Source: Theropithecus gelada (taxonomy: Eukaryota > Chordata > Mammalia > Primates > Cercopithecidae). From it: 64,000 nt of DNA. Below, in pieces: positions 1-11,012 of this stretch. Position numbers and translations under genes: made by a program. A model generated the notes under the pieces. It had not been told where the DNA came from, searched no databases, and worked only from the letters and a program-made list of their open reading frames with translations. Position 1 is the stretch's first letter; every line of letters begins with the position of its first letter. Where the stretch lies: contig NC_037673.1 of assembly GCF_003255815.1 (NCBI RefSeq), forward strand, positions 157,303,732-157,367,731. Direction: 5' to 3'.

Positions 1-152
1 TCTTTGTCCTCCCTTTGCTTTCTCTTCTAATTCATCTTCTGGCACATTTCTGTCATCCTCCTCCCTGTTTGCCTCAAGGTTCACCATAGACCTTTAGCCT
101 GACTGATGGCTCCCAGGATGAAGAGGTATCTGGGTCCAGCTGAGCAGTCAGC

Positions 153-184
<32 letters not shown>

Positions 185-1035
185 GGGGGGGGGGGAAGAG
201 GGGTTTCACTATTTGCAGGTGTTGATGTGGCTTACAGCTGGGTGGCACAGTTGCCAGGCTTCCAGAAACAGCTGCAGGAATCTGAAACATGCAGTGTAGA
301 TTACTGCAGTACCGCTTTTGGAAGCTGCGAGAACAATAAGCTTGCCCAGGACTTCGTGTGAATTGGCCCAGACACCTCCACTCCCTCCCCAGCATCTTGA
401 AGCTGACTTTAACAGGCTTCTTAACATTCAGCACAGCCCTTGCTGGTGAAGCTTAGACAGGCGGTACGCTCCCTACAAAGCAGGGTGCTGACAGCTTTTT
501 TCTTTTCCCTTCCTCATTGCTTAATCTATCCACTTCCTGATACTAATGGATTTTTAAATGAGCCCAGGACCATTGATAGCATTTCCCAATTAAAACCAAA
601 TACCCTTCATCCACCCTTCACACAACCACTGGGTACAAAGGAGTGCTGGGGAGCACAGGCCCAGCTAGGTATTTCTCTCTCGTTCTCCTGCCTCCTACCC
701 TCTCTGCCTGCAGAGAGGGCTGCCCACTCTCAGTAGACCTGGCTCCTGCAGGGGTGCGTCAAGGTGCAGGAGTAACTTCCAGATGCCAGCTGAAGTGATG
801 CTGACTGAGATTTCTGAGTAGTCACAGGGCTAGAGTCACAGGCAGGATTTTTTTCCAATCCTCTCTGATGTTAATTGGTTTCATAACTACTAGTTTAGAT
901 GCTTCCTTCAGGACTGAGGGAAATTATTATGCAGCCATAGTAATTCATGCAAGTTTGAAGGAGGGTGGGCTAAGGATCTGGGGAGAGCATAACCTCTTAT
1001 TTATTATTATTATTATAAATTATTAGGAATAAAAT
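1..1035. other. Unassigned non-coding sequence
   Basis: Apart from the A/G homopolymer block at 153-195 and a short TTA-rich run near 997-1020, I recognise no repeat family or gene here. Reading frames in the first 740 bases run across the homopolymers and resemble no protein I know. Confidence 0.5.
153..195. repeat. Poly(A)24-poly(G)19 homopolymer block
   Basis: A run of 24 A is followed without interruption by a run of 19 G. There is no Alu or L1 body immediately upstream that would explain the A-run as a retrotransposon tail. Both lengths are prone to sequencing and assembly error. Confidence 0.9.
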
Positions 1036-1039
1036 AATG

Positions 1040-1265
1040 TAGCTACTGCTTGAGTGCCTACTCTGTGCTAGGCCCTGCACTTGGCCCCTTGCATAAATGA
1101 TCTCTAATCTTTATAGTAATGTTTGGGAGGAATGATCTCTGTTGTACAGATGAGGAAACAGACACCCTCAAAAGTTAAATGATTTGTCTAACACCACACA
1201 CCTAGTAAATGTCAGAGGTTCATTGAGGTAGCCTGAATCCAAATCCATGTTCTTTCTGCGACTCC
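1040..1265 (+). repeat. MIR SINE, sense
   Basis: The MIR order is visible: a 'gtgcctactctgtgctaggc' segment, then 'cagatgaggaaac' and a decayed 'acaccacacacctagtaaatg' segment. Divergence is high, as expected for this tRNA-derived mammalian SINE. Confidence 0.85.
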
Positions 1266-1689
1266 AAAAGTGAGTTATTAGCATTATTTGAGAGAACATA
1301 AAGTACTATATTTGGGAACTGTGCTCAAAGTTATACCTTAGACAGTTGACACACAGTGAGGGTACAGGGATTCATTCATTGTCTCATTCATGTGGCAGAA
1401 GAAATGCCTGGGAGTGGCAGCTCTGTTACACATAAGGGATTTTATCTTCTCAGAACTTGTTACCCTCCTACAGATGGTTCAAGGTTACTCCGAGCCAATG
1501 CCTCCCAGAGAGAGCTGACATGCATTGTCAGGGCCACAGGAAGAAGGAGCTGGGGAGTTTATGCCTCTTCTTTCCACAGTCCAGCTGCCCTCCTCATACT
1601 ATGATAGGAAGCCCAACACCTATTCCAGTTTCCACCCTTCCTTCTCAGGCCTTGTCTTATTTATCCCTCATTGCCACCTGGTGGGGTGG

Positions 1690-1815
1690 GGCTCACGATT
1701 GTCACTATCATCCCTCCAATACATAGAAGGAAACTGAGAATTTAAGCAACTTGCTTAAGATGAACACATCACCTAGTTGTGGTGCTGGGTCTCATACCTG
1801 GCATTTAAAATGGCA
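1690..1815 (+). repeat. MIR fragment, sense
   Basis: Carries 'aaggaaactgagaatttaag' followed by a decayed 'cacctagttgtggtgctggg' block, matching the 3' half of MIR. Confidence 0.65.
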
Positions 1816-2469
1816 GAAACCAAGGTCTCTTGTGACTGTATGTAAAAATGAGTTCAGCCTTTGAAGAAAAGCCGTGGACCACTAGAAGAAGATGATGAGT
1901 TTAACACTGGACTTGCTGGAAGAAAGAACATGGGTAAGTAAGCATGTGGGTGGATCACAGGAGGGATCCTCTAGCCAGCTGGTCAGCCACCACCAGGAAC
2001 TACTCATACAGGCCACACCCTGTCCTCATGGCACTCTACCATGTGCCACCTTTAGCATTCTTGCTGTAAATTTCTCTGAGCCTGAATGAGAGTGTTGAAC
2101 TCCACAACAACTAAGTTTCTGGTGAATTACCAACAACGAAATTAAATTTCCTCCTTCTTTTATGGCTGCGGCTCACCTCCAATCTTTCATGGGCAGATAG
2201 CAGTAACGAAAGGTGTAGAAGGTATGCAGGTCTTAATTAAAGACAGAGAATTAAAAAAAAAATGTTCTGAATTGTTTTGTTGTGGTTGCTCTTATGTACC
2301 CCTTATTGGGGTCTACATGAAATTTCATTCTATAATAGAGTCACCCATGCCATGTCCTAAGCTAAAAATGTCATCTTCTCATAGTATTCCATGACATCTG
2401 TTTCAGACTCTGGACATACTCATGCACAAAGCTCACACAAAAGCTTGACAAGTGCTATTCTAAAAGCTT

Positions 2470-2507
2470 AACCTGGCCCGACCAACCTGGCCCGACCAAC
2501 CTGGCTT
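2470..2507 (+). repeat. Short 15-bp tandem repeat
   Basis: About 2.5 copies of a 15-bp unit containing 'cctggcccgaccaa', with no mismatch between the complete units. This looks like a recent small tandem expansion in unique sequence. Confidence 0.85.
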
Positions 2508-2769
2508 CTTTGTAATCAAGCAAATAGCCCTAACCCGCTCCTCCATCACTGACTCCTGTTTAGTGAGAGGCACTGCCGTTCACTCAGTCATCCAGCAACA
2601 TGGACTTCATTTTTCACTTCTCTCTTTCACCCATAATAACTATTGTTGGTTCTAAGTCATAAAATTTCCAGAACCCATGCACATTGCTTAATCCCCACTG
2701 CTGCCATTCTTGCTGATCCATGACCCACACCCTTCACTTTAGAATGTCCCCTCATTCCCTCCACCATCA

Positions 2770-3370
2770 CCGTTTGGCTCCAGAACCATCCTCCACTCTG
2801 CTGCAGGTATGATTTTTCTCAAACTTGCTTCACATACTTTAATGGCTCCTTATTACAGTCCAGATAAATTGCAGCCCCTTAAACACGACTTATTATAAGT
2901 GATGTCATAATTCAGAACCTGCTAACTTCTCCAGCCATGCTCATTGTTGGCCCTAAGCCCTCTCAAGCTCCACTCTAAACAGAAGGAACTTCCTGAAGTC
3001 TTCCAAGCCGAGGTGTCTCACTCCTCAGGGCCTCTGCATGGTTCACTGTCTCAACCAGAAATTTGACCAGAAATGCCCCAGGACTTTTTTACCTGCTCTC
3101 CCCTATACTTTCGTTAGATTCTAGGATAGACATTTCCTATGAGGAATCTGCCTTCCACCCATCCTCCCAAACACCAGTGTCAGCGCCCCCTGCCTCTGCG
3201 TGCAGTGTGCCCTGTGCAGACGCCCTGGCAGCTCCTGCTCATGCGATCATAGCCTGTTTACCTGCGTTTCTCTTCCAGACGGAGGGCTCTGAGAGACCAC
3301 AGCATGTGCATTATTAAGCACAGCCCCAGACCCGAAGTGGACACTCAATACATATTTATTGCTTTCCTTT
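2770..3370 (+). repeat. L2 LINE 3' region, sense (degenerate)
   Basis: The segment has the pyrimidine-rich L2 3' style: 'aatggctccttattac', then 'cctcagggcctctgcatgg'. It ends in 'cactcaatacatatttattg', which matches the L2 tail. The middle is too decayed to align by eye, so this may be more than one fragment. Confidence 0.55.
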
Positions 3371-3374
3371 CCTC

Positions 3375-4410
3375 CTCTCTCGGTTTTATTGGCACTGACC
3401 ACATCAGCCACAGTCCCTTCCCCTCAAATATGTCCCCAGCATCCCCAGGCTCATTGCTCCCCCTTTTTCTCTCTCTCATGTGCTCCTTTTCACTCCTAAA
3501 AAGGTGTTTCAGATTCATGCCATGAAATATCACTTCAAAATATTTGACAAAATACAGAGCAGCTTAATGTTGTTTTTCCCTCAAGTCTTCCACAGTGACA
3601 GGATGAACTAATCAGGTAGTGGATCTGAGTTGCCATGGTAACTGATAGCGGGCTAGTCCTTTCACTTTCTCTGTTGGGGGAAAGCATCTCTCTCCCCATA
3701 ACTAGCAAGAGATGAGGATTTATCCTCTGCAAAATACCTAATCACCCAAAGGACTGGTTCTCAGTTACCTAGTGCTTTCACACTCTTCTGGAGACTCTTG
3801 GCTGCTGGTCAGAATGGTCCATCAGAACTGATGTGTGTCACTGGGGCCATTTCCTTGTCCACTCTGGAACTTCATGAAAGCTTGACAGGAGGAATTCTAA
3901 AATGTTTGACACAAAGGGTCTGGAGAAAAGAAATGTGTGCGTGCACAGTGTACTTAAGGCATGTACATCATGCACATGGATGTGTGTGTGTTTGTGGTAG
4001 GGGGCAGGAGAAAGAAAAAGTATATTTCACATTTTTGTCTTGGCTGAACTAGGTCATTAAATCTAATAACTAAGCAGCTCTCTGAACACGAAGTTCTAAC
4101 TGTAAGGATCAGAAGAAGATTCTCTAAGGCCCAGGATGAGCGTACATCCCCCTAATTGGTTATATGTGTAGGAGTTAAAGACGGCTGCTCATAGGCGTTT
4201 TTGACTCTAAGTAGGGCAACCACAATTCCAATTCTTAAAGAAAAAAGGATCTTCACATAAAAAGGCATTTGTGCATGCAAGAAAATAAAGATAAACCAGA
4301 GCCAATTCAAAATCCAGGGGGCAAGTCCTCCTTCCTTTTTTTCCCCCCCCACAGGAAAAAGAAAAACTATATGATTTCTTCCATTTGTCGAACCTTTTGA
4401 TTTTCCTTTG
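3375..4410. other. Unassigned non-coding sequence
   Basis: No repeat family or gene is recognised. A short GT-rich run lies near 3980-3995. Frames overlapping on both strands at 3300-3530 lack any recognisable protein. Confidence 0.5.
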
Positions 4411-4414
4411 CAGT

Positions 4415-4575
4415 TTCTCATTAGGGTCATCAATGCTATGAGGTGAGCATGGTGGGTTACCCTAAAGTCCAGAGAGGCTAACTGACCTGCAAAAGTTACA
4501 GAAGCAGCTTGTGACAGGTTTAATGAGGATCCAGGTCTGCAAGTTTGTAATCCAATGACTATTCCACTTAGCATA
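4415..4575 (+). repeat. MIR fragment, sense
   Basis: 'ctatgaggtgagca', 'ccagagaggctaactgacc' and the downstream 'gaggatccaggtctgc' follow the order of the MIR 3' half. A 155-residue minus-strand reading frame overlaps this old SINE and is therefore not a credible gene. Confidence 0.65.
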
Positions 4576-4586
4576 CAAGGACTGCC

Positions 4587-4690
4587 TCTCAGGGATTTGC
4601 CTTTCAGGGTCCTTTCCAACTCTCCTTATTTTCTCCGAGTTTGCCTTATTATCTGACTTTGAATCGAATTCTAGGGACAGACACCATTGT
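4587..4690 (+). repeat. Unclassified dispersed repeat, copy 1
   Basis: This segment resembles 10,917-11,012 at roughly 80 percent by eye. Shared blocks include 'gtttgccttatt', 'tctgactt' and 'aattctagg.acagacacc'. I cannot name the family. The shared 'cctttccaactct' opening is reminiscent of old DNA transposons. Confidence 0.6.
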
Positions 4691-4699
4691 ATCTTTTTG

Positions 4700-5840
4700 A
4701 ATTAAAGAGTCTTGAAAATTTCGGTCTTTTTTTCTTAATCATTAAATGGATAGGGAAATAGATCGTTGGGTAGAAAGAAGGATTTTTTTTAAGTACTGAA
4801 AAATTTAGGATTTTTCACTTTGGAAAGTAGACAGCTTAAATTCAACATGATGAGCTGTATCAAAGCACAAACCAGTGAAGTCAAGGCCGGGGGGATGTGG
4901 GCTTTTCATGAGATATGCAAATACAACAATCCAGAGGCTTCAGTGAAGAAAGTAACTTTAGGGAAGAAGTTTTTAAAGTGCTAGTCAAAGAACATTGGGG
5001 TTTCTAAGAAATACTTCGGGGACAGCTGTAGGGATCACGGAGTGTGTGGGGTTTGGTTGGGCAGCCAAACTTTACTAGCTTCATTTTGTAACCTACACCC
5101 ATCAGTCCCTCTTACGTTATGCTTTAGGAATTACATTTGCATGCCAAATTTTGTGTGAGTAAACGTAAGTTTGAAAATCAGACATTTAGAAAAATAAAAA
5201 TACTGCTTTATGTAACAGCCAATTAAATTACTGAACCCATTAGATTTAGGAGTGTGCCAGGGGATGGTTAAGACAGAATCATTGATTCAAAAAGTTTGGA
5301 CCATTTTCTGAAGGAAAAGTCAAAGGATGGCTGCCAGAGGGTGAAGCCTTGCTTATCTAACTTTACAGTGAGGAAATGTTGTTCTCCCTTCTAAGATACA
5401 TACCATGGGTTGAACTCAGTATGATAAGTCTAAATCCCTAGCCTCGATGTTGCCATCTGTGTAGATGGCCCTCTGCTCATTTTGAATACTTTTTCTAGAA
5501 ACACCCTTGCTGTTTACACGGAAAATTGCATGCTTGCTCCTGAGCTGGCAGGAGGGTTAAAGAAGTAGCAAGTACTCAGAATCAATTAGCTTTGATTTAC
5601 AAAGCAGCATCACCGATATACATAATTAAAATCTCACGTTAGTTATTATTCTATTTGCTTTGCTGAGCAACACACATGTACAATGTATCATTCCTACTGT
5701 GATCTGAAGAACATTTGGGGTTCCTTGGAAATACTTAAGGGGCTGCAGGAGGGAGAAGTTGTTTAAAACAAGAGATAGTTTTAAATGAACAATGCTTTCT
5801 ATTTTTCCAACACCTATTATGTGGCAGACATCATAACAAA
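4700..5840. other. Unassigned non-coding sequence
   Basis: AT-rich, with no recognised repeat, RNA gene or sustained reading frame. Confidence 0.5.
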
Positions 5841-5849
5841 TAACTGCAA

Positions 5850-6070
5850 CAATAATAACAATGGTAGCTAACATTTATCAAGTCCGCATCTTTTTCCTGA
5901 TGCTGCTGTAGATGTTTTACATGTATTAACTAATTTACCCATATACTAACCTTAGAAGCTGAATGCTGTTATTATCCTTATTTTGTAGATAAGAAAACTG
6001 AGGCACAGAGTGTTATAAAATCAGTGATGAGGTCAAGACTGAAACGTGGACTGTCTAACTTCTGATCCCA
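5850..6070 (+). repeat. MIR SINE, sense
   Basis: Contains 'ggtagctaacatttatcaag', 'gatgttttacatgtattaac' and 'gataagaaaactgaggcaca', in MIR order. Confidence 0.85.
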
Positions 6071-6129
6071 TGATTTGAACCACTTTAGTATGACTTCTTA
6101 TTGTCCAAGGTTCTTTAAAGAAAATATCC

Positions 6130-6270
6130 TATTAAACCCTTACAACAATTATCCTACATTACAAAAGAGAAAACTGAGTTTCACAAAAGAAACTTGCCCA
6201 AGGTCATATAGCTGGAAACTATACAAATGGGCTTTGAGTCCAGATTTGAGTGCAAAGTTTGTGGTAATTT
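6130..6270 (+). repeat. MIR SINE fragment, sense
   Basis: A second MIR in the same orientation directly after the first: 'cccttacaacaattatcc', 'gagaaaactgagtttcac', 'ttgcccaaggtcatatagct'. The two copies are independent insertions, because both contain the same consensus part. Confidence 0.8.
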
Positions 6271-6279
6271 CTACTATAG

Positions 6280-7030
6280 CAGGCAGCCTCTCAGATATAA
6301 TAAAAATTATACCATTTTCTTGTATTTAATATATGGAGACATAGAGAAAGCTGATGTTAAAATAATAAAAATCTGTCAAGAAACATCATTGTCATCTTCC
6401 CAAACATTGTCCATATAAATTCTTAACTCTCAAACCCATGCTTAACCTATACTCAAGAAGAGACTTTGTGGGAAATAAATCTGTCTTGGTGAATTGTGGT
6501 CTTTATGTGGCTCAGGATTTCACTGTAGGTCAAGAAAGAGACACTGAAAAGTCAAAACAAATAAGCTTTCAGGACACGTAATCGGGGTATAAATAAAGAT
6601 GTGAAATGAGACTCAAGGATGAGGTATGGCAAGGGTCTGTGGAAATGAAAGATGTGCTCAGACACTGTCATTTGGCAGACTGGGACTCAGATGACCTCCA
6701 AGCTATGCCTTTGACTCTAAAATGATTGGTGTAACTCAATCCATACTTATGATGAAGATTACCCAAGACAAGGCCACCAATGTCACCAATGTGCAATATC
6801 TAAGCAATTATTGCCTTTTTAGTTCTTTGTGGATAGGCAGGCTAATCACTGAATGCCTATACCAGTAGAACCCTCCTAGTGATGACAGGGCTTTGGAGGT
6901 CTCAGGCGCTGGCACTAAAAGAAGGCACTCATGAGGCCACTGTGGTTAGCCCTACAGGATAGAAACAGATGCCACAGCCCCTCAAATGGGAAAAGGGAGC
7001 CAAAGATCACCGACATGTTGCCTTTTATTT
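6280..7030. other. Unassigned non-coding sequence
   Basis: No repeat or gene recognised. It precedes the nested L1/MER2/LTR block. Confidence 0.5.
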
Positions 7031-7092
7031 ATTTCATTTCATTTTTCTACAGTTTTATTGAGGTATATTTAAGGTATAATACACTCCACGTA

Positions 7093-7739
7093 CAGTCATG
7101 CTTCACCCAGAAAAGGGAATACATTCTGAGAAATGCAGTAATAGTCCATTTTCACACTGCTATATCTGTATTAGTCTGTTTTCACGCTGCTATAAAGAAC
7201 TACCTGAGACTGGGTAATTTATGAAGCAAAGAGGTTTAATTGACTCATAGTTCTTCAGGCTTAACAGGAAGCCTGACTGGGAAGCCTCAGGAAACTTACA
7301 ATCATAGCAGAAGGCGAAGGGGAAGCAAGCACCTTCTTTACATGGTGGTAGAAAAGAAAGCGAAGGGAGAGGTGCCACACACTTTTAAATGATCAGATTT
7401 CCTGAGAACTCACTCATTTTCACAAGAACAGCGAGGGAAATATCTGCCCCATGATCCAATCACCTTCTACCAGGCCCCTCAAATTTGGCATGAGATTTGG
7501 GTGGGACACAAATCCAAACAATATTAACATCATTAGACAATTTCATTGTTACGTGAATATCATAGAGTGCATTTACACAAGTTTAGATAGTATAGCCTAT
7601 TACACACCTAGGCTATATTGTATAATATAAATATGTAAAATATATAAATATGTAAAAATATGATATTATACTTTTAAGCAACCACTGTCATATATGTGGT
7701 CTGTCATTTACCAAAATGTCATTAGGAGGTGCATGACTG
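7093..7739 (+). mobile_element. MER2 DNA transposon (Tigger-derived), interrupted
   Basis: It begins 'cagtcatg' after a TA and ends 'catgactg', as expected for TcMar-Tigger terminal repeats. The right-hand dinucleotide is now CG instead of TA. Internal MER2 landmarks include 'tcatagagtgcatttacaca' and 'acacacctaggctatat'. It lies inside the antisense L1 and is itself split by a MaLR LTR at 7167-7529. Confidence 0.85.
7167..7529 (-). mobile_element. MaLR solo LTR (THE1/MST type), antisense
   Basis: About 363 bp, starting 'tgtattagtctgttttcacg' and running through 'gactgggtaatttatg' and 'tgagatttgggtgggacaca'. This is the antisense of a THE1/MST LTR. Its size fits a complete solo LTR. A partial second copy of the left edge lies immediately upstream (about 7141-7166). 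Subfamily was not resolved. Confidence 0.85.
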
Positions 7740-9349
7740 CGTCTAAAGTGAACAATCTGATGAATTTTGATATATGTATACATTCATGAAATTATCATTG
7801 CAATCAGATAATGAACATATCCATCAACCCAGAAGTTTCTATTTTCCCATTTATAAGTCCCCACAACTCCCCACCCCTGTTATCCTAGCAATCACTGGTT
7901 AATTTCTGTTCTATAAATTATTTGCATTATGTACTTTTTTTTGGTGTAGGGAAGGTCTACCTTTTTTGACTCTAATTATTTTGAGTTTGATTCATATTGT
8001 TGCATGTATCAGTAAATCTTTCCTTCTTATTGTACAGAACACCACAAATTGTTCTTTTACTTATTGATATTGGGTTTTTATCATTTTTCCCTATATAAAT
8101 AAAGCTACTCTGAATGTTCATCTATAGGTCTTTGTGAGGATATATTTTTCTTTTCTCTTGGATAAATACTTAGGAGGGCAATGACTTGGTTGAAGAGTAG
8201 TTATATGTTTAACTTTTTAAGAAGTGGCCAGATTGTTTACAAAGTGATTTCACCATTTTGCATTCCCAGCAGTGGTGTATGCACATTCCAGTGGTTCCAC
8301 ATCCTTGTCAATACTTGATACAATGTTTTTAATTTTTAGTCATTCTGGTGGGTTGTAGTGATATTTCACTGTGGTTCTAATTTGCATTTCCTTATAGACT
8401 AACAATGTTGCACTTTTCATGTGTTTATTTGCCATCTGAAATTTTTTTGATGTGTCTGTTCAAATCTCTTTTTAAAATTTTTAATGTTTGTGGGTACACA
8501 GTAGGTGTACATATTTATGGGGTACCTACCATGTTTTGATACAGGCATGCACTGCGTAATAATCACATCATTCTTCCCTATTTTTTAAACGGGTTGTCTT
8601 GTTAAGTTACAAGAGTTCTTTACATATTTTAGATGTAGGTCTTTTGTTAAATACATGTCATGCAAATATTTTTTCCTACTATATAGCTTGCTTTATTTTT
8701 GTAAGTCTTTTTTAAATTGCAAAGTTTTTGATTTTATGAATTCAAATTATTGATTTTTTAAAACAGTTCACGCTTTGCTGTTGTTTTAAAGGAATCTTCA
8801 CCGAGCTCAAGTTCCCCAACATTTTTTTCTTTCTTAAAATACATTTTGTAATTTTAGATCTTGCATTCAGGTTCATGGTCCATTTTGATTTAATTTTTGT
8901 TTATGGTATGAAATAGCGTTCAAGAGTAATCTTTTTACACATGATTATTCAATTGTTTTAGCATTATTTGTCAAAAAGATTATCCTTTTCCTATTGAACT
9001 GCTGTGGTACTTTTGTCAAAATCATTTGTATGGGTTCACTTCTGGACTCTTCTGTTCTATTGATCTATATGCACAGACTTTTATTTGACATGAAAGTAGT
9101 TATGCTTTCCTTTGAGGGCCTTGACTATGGGAATTTTTTTTATTGGCTTTAAAAGTTGGTAATACCAAATCAAATGACAGTGGAGAAGACAATTCATACA
9201 TGGGTAGGGAAAATGTTGAGTTAATGTTCACTGGAGTATACACTTTGTGAGAACAGAGACATTATCTGTATTATTCACTTTCATTCCCAATGAATAGATT
9301 GAAAGATTAGACATGATATAGTTGGAAGGTAATTGAAATTGGAGCTAAG

Positions 9350-9470
9350 TAATCTCAGATCTGGGGCTGGCTTTGTTTTTCACTAGTATTTGACCTTGGG
9401 TAGTTCAGTTAGTCTTCTGAGCCTTTTTTTTAAATGGAATTTTAAACAGGTAAGCATAGGAAGACTGGAG
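9350..9470 (-). repeat. MIR fragment, antisense
   Basis: 'tttgaccttgggtagttcag' followed by 'cttctgagcc' and 'aaatgg' is the antisense MIR core. Confidence 0.7.
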
Positions 9471-9584
9471 AGTCAGTGTAGTATGGATGGGGGGATATAT
9501 ACGGTGGAGGTATTAGATGTATCATTATTTTCTTGAGACATCTAAGGGCTAATGCAGAATGTAATCCAATTTGCCCTGTGTGGC

Positions 9585-9808
9585 TGCAGAACAGGATTTC
9601 CCAATCTTAGAATTATTGGCATTTTAGGCTGATAAGTCTTTGTTGCAGGGAACTGTCCTGTGCATTGTAGGGTGCTTAGCAGCATTCTGGCCTCTACTTG
9701 TGAGATGCCAGTAGCACCTCGACTCCCAAGTGTGGCAACCAAAAATGTCTCCAGACATTGTCAAATATCTACTGGGGGTAAAATCACCCTGGTTGAGAAC
9801 CACCATTA
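9585..9808 (-). mobile_element. Old DNA-transposon-like repeat, antisense copy
   Basis: The right edge 'ggttgagaaccacc' with 'tgtctccagacattgtcaaa' inside is the antisense of a common mammalian element that starts 'tggttctcaaccagggtg'. A sense copy sits at 52,736-52,952. The ends pair as short inverted repeats. I do not assign the family name. Confidence 0.7.
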
Positions 9809-10034
9809 TAGAAGATACAAATAGTAGTCAGTGTAGTAGGCTATAGAGAGTCAACATTTTTAATAGCAGGGGGAAATTAATCATGATCAGAATTATCAAT
9901 AGTAGAATTAAGCTATCTAGGGTGGGAGTGGGGGTGAAAGTGAATTTTCTATTTTTATAAACCAACAGTAGCCAGTGTGACTATCCATCACGGTGGGTAT
10001 TTAAACACTGGGTAGATAGCTGAAGGAGGTGAAA

Positions 10035-10210
10035 CTTGACCTTTCTGAGCTTGTGTTGTTGTTTATTTAATCCATAACTTGAGTATAACAATGCGAACAC
10101 TACAGGTTCCTGTGAAGATGAAATGAGGTAACATACATCAAGCCCTCTGAACAGCATGTAGCACATACTACATACTTGATACATGGCAGATATTATTGTT
10201 ATTATAGAGG
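10035..10210 (-). repeat. MIR SINE, antisense
   Basis: 'tgtgaagatgaaatgaggta', 'aacagcatgtagcacatact' and the trailing 'tattattgttattat' match antisense MIR. Confidence 0.75.
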
Positions 10211-10916
10211 CATAAACATGCACTTCAGAAATATATCTCTGTGTCATAAGGCTTTCATCTCTGTTCACTGTCCTCTTGGTTCCTTTACAGGAGAAGATGC
10301 TTATCTGACTGATCAAAACATTGACATGGAGGCAACTAGGGGTCAAGATCATTGTACCCTGAAAACTCCAGCCTCTTTCTCGTACTCTGTCTTCCTGTCT
10401 CGGTGATAAACACACGTAGGCAGGCCAGGCCACCTGGGGAGACTGCTAGCCTCTCTCTTTTCTGATTCCATGCCCACTGGTGGGTGAGTAGACTTGGGTC
10501 CCTTTTGGGGCCTGGTCATTCCTCCTTTCCTACAGGGTCATGTTTTGGAACACGGGAGTCAAGATTTAGATAGAGAGTAGAGAAAGAGAGGGCAGGTAAG
10601 AAGAAGAATTTAGGTCTCAGTAAACCTTGTGAGTTAATCCAACCTTTTTATCAGAGCTCTGAAGCATTTTCACAGCTATCAATAATGTAACACCTTCCAT
10701 CCTCATTCACTGTCTGCCGTGGTACATGATTTTCCTGGGAAATCCACAAAGCAGTAGGAATTAGCAGAGCTGGATTTGGGCTTTTTAGGGTCTCAGACTC
10801 CATAGCTTCAAAATAATAATCAACTCAGAAACACAATCCATAATAAATTATTATATGATCATTAGAGCTTTTTTTGAGTCATAAAAAATTATGAGTTAAG
10901 AATCTGGAAAAGAGGT

Positions 10917-11012
10917 TAGATTTGTCTTTCTGGGCCCTTTCAAACTCTAATCATTTTCTCTGAATTTGCCTTATTGTCTGACTTGAATCCAATTCTAGGC
11001 ACAGACACCTTT
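10917..11012 (+). repeat. Unclassified dispersed repeat, copy 2
   Basis: Direct-orientation partner of 4587-4690. It shares 'tttgccttatt', 'gtctgactt' and 'ccaattctaggcacagacac', with roughly one difference in five. Confidence 0.6.

Larger units (their letters stand above)
7035..9175 (-). mobile_element. Old L1 (L1M class) 3' part, antisense, split by MER2
   Basis: The left piece (about 7035-7090) reads 'gttttattgaggtatattt', the antisense of an L1ME-like 3'UTR. The right piece (7742 to about 9175) continues through the 3'UTR into antisense ORF2, with 'ccattttgcattcccagcag' and 'aatttgcatttccttat'. It is highly diverged and truncated, without a usable reading frame. A MER2 insertion separates the two pieces. 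Confidence 0.85.

Noticed and set aside
4152..4619. 155-codon minus-strand reading frame.
   Set aside because: It overlaps a MIR and an unnamed repeat, and shows no recognisable domain.
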